A stretch of DNA of 64,000 bases from Rudanella lutea DSM 19387 (GTDB taxonomy: Bacteria > Bacteroidota > Bacteroidia > Cytophagales > Spirosomataceae), in assembly GCF_000383955.1 (NCBI RefSeq), contig NZ_KB913013.1, forward strand, positions 1,952,277-2,016,276, given 5' to 3'. A program made the translations under genes and the position numbers. A model generated the notes under the pieces. The model did not search any database and had not been told where the DNA came from. It saw only the letters and a program-made list of their open reading frames with translations. Below, piece after piece: positions 31,635-40,900 of this stretch; positions within the stretch are counted from its first letter, which is position 1; each line of letters starts with the position of its first letter.

Positions 31635-33956
31635 CTAGGCTCGTTTGCCGGTTCGCGCCGGTTTTTTCTCGTCGTAGTACCCCCCGTAGCTGTAGCTATT
31701 GTAGTATGCTTCGCCATCGCCCACGGCATTCAGAATCACGTTGAGTTTCTGGAACCGCTGCTCCCGATACCACGTGTCCAGCTGCTTCAGGTACAGTTTG
31801 GGCGTCAGGTCATGGCGCACCACATACAGCGTAGCGTCGGCCAGAGGGGCAATCAGTTGCGCATCGGTCACCAGGCCAATCGGCGGTGAGTCAATCAGTA
31901 CATAGTCGAAATGCTCTTTGAGGGCATTTATCAGCTCGGTCAGCTTCGGGGTGCTGAGTAGTTCGGCGGGGTTGGGCGGAATTGGCCCGCTGGTAACAAT
32001 AAAGTAGTTGTCGTGGCCCGGAATCTGCCGCAGTATCTCTTCTACCGTCGCGTCACCAATGAGGTAATTGCTAATGCCCGACCCGTGTGCAATACCCAGA
32101 TTCTTGTGCAGCTTGGGTTTCCGAAGGTCCATTTCCAGCACCACCGTCCGGCGGCCGGTCAGGGCCAGGCTGGCCCCCAGGTTGAGCGAGATAAACGACT
32201 TACCCTCACCACTGATGCTCGACGTAAACAACAGAACCTGACTACGCTCGGCATCGGTCCGCAAAAACTGGAGGTTGGTCCGCAGCGTCCGGATTTGTTC
32301 GGCCAGAATCGACTGGCTCCGGCCCCGAATCACGATAGCCTCCCCATTTTTGTTCTTGATCAACTCGCCCAGAATCGGTGCCTGCGTCTGATCTTCCACA
32401 TCGGCCCGGCGCAACACCCGGTTGTTGAGCGCGTCGCGGCCCGCAATCACCCCAATGGGCAACAGCAGCCCCAGCAGGCCAAATACCAGGAAGAAAAACC
32501 GCCGAACCGGCTTAATGGGCAGGTTACCCGCGCGGGCAGCATCAATCGTGCGGCTGTCCGAAATGGTCGAGGCAAACGAAACGGCTGTTTCTTCGCGCTT
32601 CTGAAGCAGGTACGTGTACAAGCCATTTTTGATCGACTGTTGCCGCGTAATATCCAGCAACGACCGCTCCTTGGCCGGAATCGTCCGAATCATGCTCTCC
32701 ATGCGGCCATTGTTGGCCATCAGCTGCTGCTGGGTGCTCGCCAGCTGCTTTTTCATGGTTTCTACATTCTCCGTAATGTTGGTACGGGTTTCTTTGATCT
32801 GTCCGTCGAGGGTTTGTACAATCGGGTTCAACTCCGAGGTCGTCCGCACGGCCTGCTCCCGCTTCAGTTCCAGTTCCGACAGCCGGTTTACCATACCCAA
32901 CAGTACCGGATCGGCCAGGCCGAGGGTAGCCGGTGCCAGCCCCTGGCTGCTCGACTGACTCTTCAGATACCGGTCGAGGTCGTTGAGGGCGCTCATCTGA
33001 ATCTTTACCTGATTCATCTGCACGTCGTTCTGCTGCACCGTCGCCAGAAAATTCTGCGCCTGCGCCCCCAGGTCGGTAATTCCCTGGTTCGACTTATAAC
33101 GCTCTACATCTTTCTCTACCGACGCCAGTTCGCTCGAGATCAGGGCCAGCCGCTCTTCAATAAAGCGCAGGGTGTTGGCCGCCATCTTGTTTTTGTCGGC
33201 AATGGCCGCCTGATTGTATTCTTCGATCAACTCATTGAGCATAGCCTCGCCCCGGTGCGGTACGGCGTCTTCGAGGGTCAGCATAATCACGCTCGATGCC
33301 TTTGAGGTTGGCTCGGCCTTGAGCTTCTTCAGAAAGTCGGTGACGGCTTCGGTTTGCGTCACTACCTGCACCCGAACCGGCTCCGTGTTGGCCCCCACGG
33401 GCTTCCGATTGAACACCCGCAAACGACCATAGGGCGTCTGTACACTTTCGTTCAGAGGGTACACCTTGCCGTTGATGTCGACCGTCTGATCCGACATAAA
33501 GGCAAAATTCAGTTCGCTCTCGTACAGCCTGGGCGTTGGCTTCTCCACAATCAACCGAAAGGGGGCCTCGTACACTTCGCGGTACCCAAACGTAGTCGGC
33601 TTGTAGTACCGGGTTGTCAGTTGGAGCCGCGATACAATCTTGTCCATCAGTGTGTACGACTTCAGAATCTCGATCTCATTGTCGACCACCTTCTTGGGGG
33701 TAAAGATTTCGAGCTCTTTCAGCACATTGCTCTGATCGAGGCCTTTCTTTTCGTCCTTGATCAACAAACTGGCCTGTACTTTATACACCGGCTGCTGATA
33801 CAGCAGGTACACGTAGGCAGCCGCCAGCGCGATAGCCATACTCGCCAAAAACCAGGGCCAGTTGCGGGCATATCGCATAAGTACCGCCCGTAAGTTTTTC
33901 GATTCGCCCTCGACCATTTGGTACGGGACGTAAGAATAAGTTGAGTCGTTGTTCAT
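31635..33956 (-). CDS. Wzc-type tyrosine autokinase and chain-length regulator
   Basis: A 773-residue inner-membrane BY-kinase. A Wzz domain with a first helix at about 33-53 and a second near 485-510 (FFFLVFGLLGLLLPIG) flanks a long periplasmic coiled-coil region (about 220-440). The cytosolic kinase has Walker A SISGEGKSF near 585, Walker A' VLEMDLRKPK, Walker B VLIDSPPIG, and a C-terminal tyrosine cluster (YYNSYSYGGYYDEK). With Wza it spans the envelope and controls polymer export and length; the CpsB phosphatase at 18824 is its antagonist. The gene is 14 bases after wza. Confidence 0.95.
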   Translation of the reverse strand: MNNDSTYSYVPYQMVEGESKNLRAVLMRYARNWPWFLASMAIALAAAYVYLLYQQPVYKVQASLLIKDEKKGLDQSNVLKELEIFTPKKVVDNEIEILKSYTLMDKIVSRLQLTTRYYKPTTFGYREVYEAPFRLIVEKPTPRLYESELNFAFMSDQTVDINGKVYPLNESVQTPYGRLRVFNRKPVGANTEPVRVQVVTQTEAVTDFLKKLKAEPTSKASSVIMLTLEDAVPHRGEAMLNELIEEYNQAAIADKNKMAANTLRFIEERLALISSELASVEKDVERYKSNQGITDLGAQAQNFLATVQQNDVQMNQVKIQMSALNDLDRYLKSQSSSQGLAPATLGLADPVLLGMVNRLSELELKREQAVRTTSELNPIVQTLDGQIKETRTNITENVETMKKQLASTQQQLMANNGRMESMIRTIPAKERSLLDITRQQSIKNGLYTYLLQKREETAVSFASTISDSRTIDAARAGNLPIKPVRRFFFLVFGLLGLLLPIGVIAGRDALNNRVLRRADVEDQTQAPILGELIKNKNGEAIVIRGRSQSILAEQIRTLRTNLQFLRTDAERSQVLLFTSSISGEGKSFISLNLGASLALTGRRTVVLEMDLRKPKLHKNLGIAHGSGISNYLIGDATVEEILRQIPGHDNYFIVTSGPIPPNPAELLSTPKLTELINALKEHFDYVLIDSPPIGLVTDAQLIAPLADATLYVVRHDLTPKLYLKQLDTWYREQRFQKLNVILNAVGDGEAYYNSYSYGGYYDEKKPARTGKRA

Positions 33957-33970
33957 AGTACTTCTTGAGT

Positions 33971-34771
33971 TTACCAGCGTGAAGCAATAATGGCCAGAAA
34001 GGATAGGGCACTCAGCACAATAGGGGTGATTTGATACACCCGGTCGACACTCGCGACCCGCGCCTTTACGGGTTCTACATACACCACATCGTTGGGGTGC
34101 AGGTAGTAGTAAGGCGACTGAAACACATCGCGCCGGGTCAGATCGAGCCGCACGGAGGTACGCTTTCCGTTTTCTTCACGGATGACAAGCACATTATCGC
34201 GCCGACCGTACACGGTCAGGTCGCCCGCCAGCCCCAGGGCTTCGGGCAGAGAAATTTGTTCGTTCGAAATGTTGAAGAGCGATGGCCGGGCCACCTCACC
34301 CAGTACCGTGATGCGGAAGTTCAGATTCCGCAGGCTCACCGTTGGTTCTTTGAGATAATCTTTCAGCCGGGTCTGAATCTGGCTAGCTGCCTGCACGTTG
34401 GTCAGGCCCGCTACCGCCACCTTACCAATCAGAGGCAGGGTAATGGTATTGTCGGGGGCTACCAGATAGCCGTTGTAGGCCGGCAGGGGCGTTGTTGAGT
34501 TCAGCGTCGACGGGGCGGCCGTAAGCGGCTGAGCCGGGTGCGGATTAAAAAAAGCCGACGCTTCGGGGTTGAGACTGCTCACCTGCACCGAAAGCAGATC
34601 GCCCGGCCGAATGGTCGCCGAGAAGGGCGCCAAACGAATCGAATCGGGCGTACTCGATATGTCCTGAAAATAGACCAACTGTTTAGGGCTCACGCAACCC
34701 GACAACCAGACTAGTAAGAAAAGTCCAGTGATAAATACTCGCTTGCTCACCTCAACAGAAAAACTTGACAT
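33971..34771 (-). CDS. Wza-type polysaccharide export lipoprotein
   Basis: A 266-residue outer-membrane lipoprotein: signal with lipobox LSGC, then a Poly_export domain (RPGDLLSVQVSSLNPEAS) and an SLBB segment (VTVLGEVARPSLF, LPEALGLAGDLTVYG), and a single C-terminal membrane stretch (ITPIVLSALSFLAIIASRW), which in Wza-like proteins forms the outer-membrane alpha-barrel. ATG 34771 opens the signal peptide. A -7 box TATCTTTG (34858-34851) gives a leader of about 75 bases, so this is likely the first gene of the export operon. Confidence 0.93.
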   Translation of the reverse strand: MSSFSVEVSKRVFITGLFLLVWLSGCVSPKQLVYFQDISSTPDSIRLAPFSATIRPGDLLSVQVSSLNPEASAFFNPHPAQPLTAAPSTLNSTTPLPAYNGYLVAPDNTITLPLIGKVAVAGLTNVQAASQIQTRLKDYLKEPTVSLRNLNFRITVLGEVARPSLFNISNEQISLPEALGLAGDLTVYGRRDNVLVIREENGKRTSVRLDLTRRDVFQSPYYYLHPNDVVYVEPVKARVASVDRVYQITPIVLSALSFLAIIASRW

Positions 34772-34850
34772 ATGAATATAAATTATATTAAAAAACAAAT
34801 TTTATTCCTGCTTTTAGGGCGAATCCCGTCAGAACTTTCTTCCAAGCAGT

Positions 34851-34858
34851 CAAAGATA
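34851..34858 (-). promoter_or_regulatory. Candidate -7 box of the wza-wzc operon
   Basis: TATCTTTG on the minus strand fits TAnnTTTG. It lies 80 bases before the wza ATG in an AT-rich 233-base gap. No good -33 TTG was seen, and no phased NNCTAA boxes precede it. Confidence 0.45.
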
Positions 34859-35004
34859 AGGCCCGAACAGGATATATAGAAATTATGACTTTATGTTCAT
34901 GTAATTTTTTTCCAAAAAAACATTACCTACACAAAAGCCATTTACCTACTTAGTCCAGCAAAATAGTACACAGAATATTACTTACACTCAGAAGTGGGTG
35001 GTTA

Positions 35005-36141
35005 TCAGAGAGAATACCCCAAAACGAGCTGAATATTCTTCGTATCATCGCCATAGGCCTTTACCGCCACTCCTCCCGTCAGGCCCGATCGGCTTTTGGC
35101 CAGCAGGCTGTACTTCTGGTACGTTATCGGATTATACGTAGGGGGGCGGACCACATTCCAGCCCATATGCGCGGTCAGACCGAAGGGCCCCATCCAACAT
35201 TCGTAGCCCGCCAGCATGGTTACCTGCCGATGCGGCTGATAACTCCCATGCCACCGCCGAAGCTGCTCCCGAAAACTCCGATCGTCGAGCACCTCTACCC
35301 CACCCGACAGATAATGGCTCCGCCAAACGGCATACCCGCCCACCAGATTAAGCCCCCAGATGGAGTAGCCGCGCTCCGGGCGGTCGGTGGTGGCCGGCAA
35401 AACCCGCGTCGACCCCAGCATGACCATCCGGGCAAGCAGCCGTTTACCCGGTACACCCGGAAGGCATTTGGGCCGTTTGGCCAACTGTGCCCCCGACGCA
35501 CCGGTAAAATAGGTCATACCAACCGTGAGTGCGGGCGTATTGAGGCCCTGATTCGGTAACCGAACCCCCGCGTTTGACAGGTGTTTTCCTTCCAGCCCAG
35601 CCAGCAGCCGCCACCCGGGAGCCACCACGTACCGGGCCAGCAACCCTGCCCCAATCAGGCCATTCAGGGCTGTACCAATGGCCCGGTTGGTCGGGTTGGT
35701 TTCGGCATTATAGTGCCGACTCACGTACGAGACACCTGCCAGAATCCGGCCCGAGACTGCCAAACGGCCCCAGCTGAACAGTTGTGGCTCGTAAAACAGC
35801 GCGGCCCCCAATGAATGCCCCAGCACGGCCGGGTTCCGAAACGAATAAGCCTGTGCAAAAACACCCGCTCGGGCAAGCGGCCCGCACGGCACACCGTTCT
35901 GCTGCCGAACCAGCAGCCGGTTAAACGAAGCCTCTACCCCTACCGCAGCCCGCTCACTGTTGGGCACAAACCGGGCCGGGCTGCCAAGGCCCACCTGCGT
36001 ACTGAGGCCAAGCTCCCGCTCGTCGGGTACAAGCCGAACCTGCGCCTGTACATCCGTGCGGGCGAGCGCCAGCAGGCTCCCGAGCGTCCCGACGGCCTGC
36101 GCAAATCGACGTCTTAGGGGGTTTCTACGGCGTGGAATCAT
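35005..36141 (-). CDS. PagL-like acyloxyacyl hydrolase (lipid A deacylase family)
   Basis: A 378-residue outer-membrane protein with a signal peptide (cut after VQAQ). The central barrel holds the PagL signature HLSNAG (H187, S189, N190) followed by PNQGLN, the catalytic His/Ser pair of lipid A 3-O-deacylases. The C-terminal ~170 residues repeat a barrel-like pattern, so it is about twice the length of PagL, which is common in Bacteroidota homologues. Its start overlaps the end of the ArnT-like gene by 17 bases, so the two form an envelope-lipid operon placed upstream of wza. Function is inferred from the motif only. Confidence 0.8.
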   Translation of the reverse strand: MIPRRRNPLRRRFAQAVGTLGSLLALARTDVQAQVRLVPDERELGLSTQVGLGSPARFVPNSERAAVGVEASFNRLLVRQQNGVPCGPLARAGVFAQAYSFRNPAVLGHSLGAALFYEPQLFSWGRLAVSGRILAGVSYVSRHYNAETNPTNRAIGTALNGLIGAGLLARYVVAPGWRLLAGLEGKHLSNAGVRLPNQGLNTPALTVGMTYFTGASGAQLAKRPKCLPGVPGKRLLARMVMLGSTRVLPATTDRPERGYSIWGLNLVGGYAVWRSHYLSGGVEVLDDRSFREQLRRWHGSYQPHRQVTMLAGYECWMGPFGLTAHMGWNVVRPPTYNPITYQKYSLLAKSRSGLTGGVAVKAYGDDTKNIQLVLGYSL

Positions 36142-37744
36142 GGTCTCTAAACTGGATTACGTAGGCCGAATGCCGATCAAACAGGGTTATTGGGCGTACA
36201 ACCCGGTATTGCTCGCCCACCAGATTGGCCGAATCGGCGATGTAGTACGCCCCCGGCACTTTTTGCGAACTACGCCGGAGCACATCGCCCCGTAAGGCCT
36301 CAATATGAAATGTGTTGAGGTCGGCACCGCCATCAAACACAATCGTGTTTCGGTACGCATACAGCGGCTTACCCAGCGTGGCCTGAACGGCCTCTTCGGT
36401 CTGCTGCTTATACAGCGTACGTTTGGCGGCCCGGCCGGGCAGTACCAGCCAATTGAAGCCTAACCGAATAACCAGCATCACGGCCATTAGCCAGACTAAC
36501 CGGTTGGCCGACTGCCGGGCCATCTGCACACTCAGTAGGGCCAGCCCAACCGATATACAGCCTGTTTTCCAGACCACGCCGGGCAGTTGTTGGGTAGCCG
36601 GCACAAACAGTGTGGCCCAGCACCCAACCGCCAGAATACCGGTAGCCGCCAGCCAGATCCGCTCCACCCAGAACCGGGTTGGCTCGGTTGGCGTACTGTG
36701 GTTGGCGTACAGATAAGCCAGCACAGTCAGGAGCAACGGCATCAGGCCAATTAGGTAACGGCCGTAAGTTTGGGGTGAGGTCCAGTACACCAACACGGTA
36801 AGCCCAAACGTCAGCGCATTGAACGCAATAAAGGAATGCTGCCGAATAAGGGCGCGAGTTCCGGGCCGGAATAACAGAGCAACCAAAAGCAGGTAGGGCG
36901 CAAAGTGGTACAAAACCTCGACCGGAAATGTAAACAGGTGCAGCACGGTTGGCCCAATCCCGAAATGAGCAACCGTCCGTTTTGCACTCTCATTGAACAG
37001 TACGCCAGCCACCTCGGCGAGCGGAATCGGGTTACGGCTGAAGTAAGCCGCGTAATACGTGCCCAGCAATCCGGCAAATAGCAACACCCCCGCCAGATGC
37101 GCCGGATGCAGCAACCGTTTCCATTGCCGGGTGTATCCCAACCAACCAACCAGTGTCAGCACCTCAAACGCGATTGACGGTAGCCCTTTGAGCATAAACC
37201 CAACCGCTGTGAGGGCATAGCTGCTCAGGTACATGAGCGTGTATTTTTGCCGTTGTTCGAAGTGAAACACCAGCAGCATGGCCGTGTACGTAACCCACGA
37301 GTAGGTAATCTCGATTAAGCCGAACAACGAATCGTACAGCAATACCCGGCCGGTGGTGAGCGTCATCAGGGCCGCCAGAAACGCGACCGTGGGTGAGGTG
37401 TACCGGCACACAAACCCGTAGATTGTCAGCCCGAACAGGAGCAACGAGACAAGCATCGGGAAGCGCAGGGCAAAGGACGAATACGTGCCAAACAGGGCGT
37501 ATGAACCCAGAATAATCCAGTTGTAGAGGGGCGGTTTGTTGAAATACCGCTCACCGTTGAGGGTTGGTGTGAGGTAATCGCCCGACAGTTTCATTTCGAG
37601 CGCAACCAGCGCCCGGCGCGATTCATCGCCCGGATCAAGCGGCATTAACCCCAAGTGCGTTGTCAGGACAACCAGCAAGCCCGCAACCAGTAGTATAACC
37701 AGTTGATTCGTAACAATAGGCTTGTTTAGTAACGGTGACGACAT
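36125..37744 (-). CDS. ArnT-like GT39/PMT family membrane glycosyltransferase
   Basis: A 539-residue protein with about eleven to thirteen helices of the GT-C fold. The first extracytoplasmic loop carries the family motif DPGDESRRALVALEM and NGERYFNKPPLYNW, with the acidic pair needed by polyprenyl-phosphate-sugar transferases. ArnT homologues add sugars to lipid A or other surface acceptors. It precedes and overlaps the PagL-like gene, which supports a lipid A or glycolipid decoration role. The exact donor (for instance the product of the GT2 gene at 16623) is a guess. Confidence 0.87.
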   Translation of the reverse strand: MSSPLLNKPIVTNQLVILLVAGLLVVLTTHLGLMPLDPGDESRRALVALEMKLSGDYLTPTLNGERYFNKPPLYNWIILGSYALFGTYSSFALRFPMLVSLLLFGLTIYGFVCRYTSPTVAFLAALMTLTTGRVLLYDSLFGLIEITYSWVTYTAMLLVFHFEQRQKYTLMYLSSYALTAVGFMLKGLPSIAFEVLTLVGWLGYTRQWKRLLHPAHLAGVLLFAGLLGTYYAAYFSRNPIPLAEVAGVLFNESAKRTVAHFGIGPTVLHLFTFPVEVLYHFAPYLLLVALLFRPGTRALIRQHSFIAFNALTFGLTVLVYWTSPQTYGRYLIGLMPLLLTVLAYLYANHSTPTEPTRFWVERIWLAATGILAVGCWATLFVPATQQLPGVVWKTGCISVGLALLSVQMARQSANRLVWLMAVMLVIRLGFNWLVLPGRAAKRTLYKQQTEEAVQATLGKPLYAYRNTIVFDGGADLNTFHIEALRGDVLRRSSQKVPGAYYIADSANLVGEQYRVVRPITLFDRHSAYVIQFRDHDSTP

Positions 37745-37934
37745 AGCAAAGAGTCCAGTGAAGTAGTAGACTACTTTCCCCCAAAGTTGGAACTCACAGC
37801 TATTTTATCAAAAATTTATTTGTTAATTTTTTCATATATAATCTAATCTTAACGCCTAAGCTGCTGGCTTGAAGCTGACAAGCGGCCTCAGAGATGTCGT
37901 CTTGTTTAAAAAGAAGCGCCCATAGAAAACAAAA

Positions 37935-37967
37935 GAGATGTCATCTTTCCAAACAAGATGACATCTC
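37935..37967 (-). terminator. Terminator of sprA with GAGATGTC stem
   Basis: GAGATGTCATCTT (37935-37947) pairs perfectly with AAGATGACATCTC (37955-37967). On the minus strand the hairpin is followed by TTTTGTTTTC, 20 bases after the sprA stop. A second copy of the arm (GAGATGTCGTCTTGTTT) at about 37892-37908 could form an alternative pairing. Confidence 0.8.
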
Positions 37968-37986
37968 AATACGGTAGCAATACTGC

Positions 37987-40900
37987 TTATTCGGCCAGGT
38001 TGAAACGCACCTGTACCCCACCGGCCGTGGTTGCCCGACGGTACGAATTGAGCACGAGTGGATCGTTGAATGTGCGGTCGAAATAGAAATTCAGGTTCAA
38101 TCGGCGGCTCACGACGTAATTGATCGTGGGGCGAATCTGGAAGTTGTAGTTACCCGACGTCACAATCTGTTCGGCATCGAGCTTACGCTGAATGGCCCGG
38201 GTGTCGCGCAGAGTGAACTGAAACTGGAACGTCATATCGTTTTTCAACCGCCGACGCTGCCCGTTAACCATAAAAGGCAACCGGAAATTGTTTTTGGTGT
38301 ACCCTACCGTTGCCGTAATGTCTTTGTTAGTCAGATCGGCCACCTGCGCGTTGGAGAGGTTGAGCGCTACATCGCGGCTTTGGTTATACTCAAACCGGCC
38401 CGACCAGCGGTTTTTGGTCTGGAATTGCACACCCAGCAAGGGGGCAAACCGCTCGGTCATCTGGATCGTGCTCATGACAAACACCGGAATGTACAGGCCT
38501 TCGAGCGTGGCCCGGCTCGCCAGTGGGTAGTCCATTACAGCCAGATTGACCAGCATAGCCGAGTAGTCGAGGGCCGACACAAAGTTGCCTACGCTGTAAT
38601 TCGACGTGTAGCTGTGTGCCAGCGTAAACGAGTTGAACCGTTTACGGAACATCGGCAAGCTGCTCAACCCCGTGTAGTCGATACGCCAGTTGGGCAGGGG
38701 GAAATTGTAGAACGGCGACAGGCTCGTTTTCTTCACACTCTGCCCGCTGTAGGCGGCAAAAAACGCCGGAATCAAGACATCCTGCGAGTTGAGCGTATAG
38801 CTGCCCGGTCGGCCCGGCTCGGTGGGGTTTACCTGCTGCAACCGCGCCAGAATCTCTTTCCGGTTGTCTTCAAACCGCTTAAACAGGGTCGATGCATTGT
38901 TGTTTACCCGCGAGCTAAAGCCCAGATCGTTGAAGGCCGTTCGGAACGACCAGAACGACATGCTGAACTGACCGTTACGCACCGGGCTTTGGCTCTCGAA
39001 GTTGCCACCTACGGTTGAAGGCCGGTAAAACTCCTGATACGAGTCGGCACGGGTGAGCCGCATCTGCACGTTCATCCGGAAATCCTTGAACGGCTCCAGG
39101 TTGGTGGTTGCCGTGAAGTTTTTGGCAATACTCTGCTGGAACGCCGTGTTGAGCACGGTGCTGTTGGTGAGCCAGCCCCGCTCGGCTGCCTTAATCTGAA
39201 TCTGCCGATCCTGCGCACCCAGCACAAACGGAAGCCCCGGCGCGCCCGCGCGGTCGAGCCCGAAGAACCGGGGTGTGCTCAGAAAACCGGGCAGAATTGT
39301 CGACTCCTGAATGGTGTAGTTGAAGTTGATGCCGCGCACGGTCAGCAGCACCCGCGTGGCCGACTTAAGCAGGCGGTTTTCGTTCCGCACAATTTCCTCA
39401 ATATCACCAGGACTACGGGCAAAGTTTTTCCGCACCGGCGAGGGCGTATTGGCCCAGCGCAAGGCCCTGATTTTGTTGTACAGCAACACCAGGTCGATAC
39501 GCCCCGTAATGCCCCGCTCCCGGTTGTTGCGCAGTACGTTGCCAAACGACGCTCCGGTGGAGTCGGTCAGGCCGAAGGCGTTGGCCTGAAACTGGTAGCC
39601 CATGCCATAGTTGACATCGGCCGCAATCCAGTCGGTGAGCGGGAGTTTGTCGAGCGGAAGCCGGTAGGTAAACCGCAGATCCTGCTGGTAGTTTTTGATC
39701 CGCCCCAGTTTCTGCACGCTCTGCCAGATCGAGTCCCGTTTCCAGGTCCGATCAATGTCGCCCGCTGGCTCGTCGATGATGGCGTTAGCCTGCGACTTGT
39801 AGGTGAGCAACAGGTTTTTGGTCAGGTTCCAGGTAATGTCGTAGTACCGGTTGAACAGGAAGTATTTCTCAAACAACGGAGCCACACCGAGGGTAGTCAG
39901 ACCCGTTCCGCCACTGCCCGCAGCAGTGGGATCAGCATTGCGGAGCTGGGTTTTGATGAAACTCCGGTCCATATCTGTCCGTATCGACACCACGGAGGGT
40001 ACCAGGCTCAGATTGAAATCTTTCAGCCAGAACAGGTACTTGCGCTCCAGACTTTTCACGTTCCTGAACGGCTCAATCACGCGGGGTTGCGGGCTGTACG
40101 TGTACGTAATGCCCCCCCGGTACTGCCGTTGCAGGTACTGATCGGTCAGAATATTGGTACGCTCAATGTCATTAAAGGCATACGAGAACCCGAAGTTTTC
40201 GACGTCGTAAAAATGATTCTTCGCGTTGGGGTTAGTTTTCACCTTCCGCACGTTGGAGAGGTTAATACCTCGGCGCATGGTGCGGTCTTCAACCATCCGG
40301 CGGTAGGCCGACCGGGCCGAGCCATCGGGGAAGGCCAGCAACGACTGTTCGAGCTTCACGTCGGGGTCGAGCGGGTCAAACTGCGGGGCAATCCGGCGGG
40401 AATCGACGTTGAAATACATCGGAATCCGAAGGCCCCACTTTTCGGGGAAGAGCTTGTCGATCGACACCGCCGACGATACCCCGTACTCCACCGTGAGGTC
40501 GCGCGTGCGCTCGCCTACTTTGGTTTGCACCCCGCCAAACCCGAAGGTTGTAAACTTACCGGAGGCCGTCACGTTGGCAAAGTCGGCCAGTTTAACGTTC
40601 ATGGCCACTACCCCGGCCTTACCGGCGGTTTGGTCGTAGCCGTTGGTACGGAGTTCGTTCACCCAGATCGTAAACGTTTTGGGTTGCTGATCGGCCGAAC
40701 GCGGGTTGCGCACTCCGATCATCACCGACTGCACCGCGCTTAGGTCGGGGTTACCCACTACCGTAATCTTGTACACCTTCGACGGGTCGTCGGGGTCGAC
40801 GGCCTGTCCCTCGTAAGGCACCGCCGACCGACGGGTCAGCTCCCCATTCCGCCGGACTTTCAGGTCGATCAGGTCCTGTAGAAGAATATCTATTTCGTTC

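Noticed and set aside
32013-33305. Long open frame antisense to the Wzc gene
   Set aside because: The opposite strand has a complete BY-kinase with all motifs; the antisense frame has no recognisable domain and reflects GC-rich codon bias.
37841-37859. ATCTAAT and GCCTAAG words upstream of the ArnT-like gene
   Set aside because: Spacing is 13, not 11, and no -7 box fits; not counted as an array.
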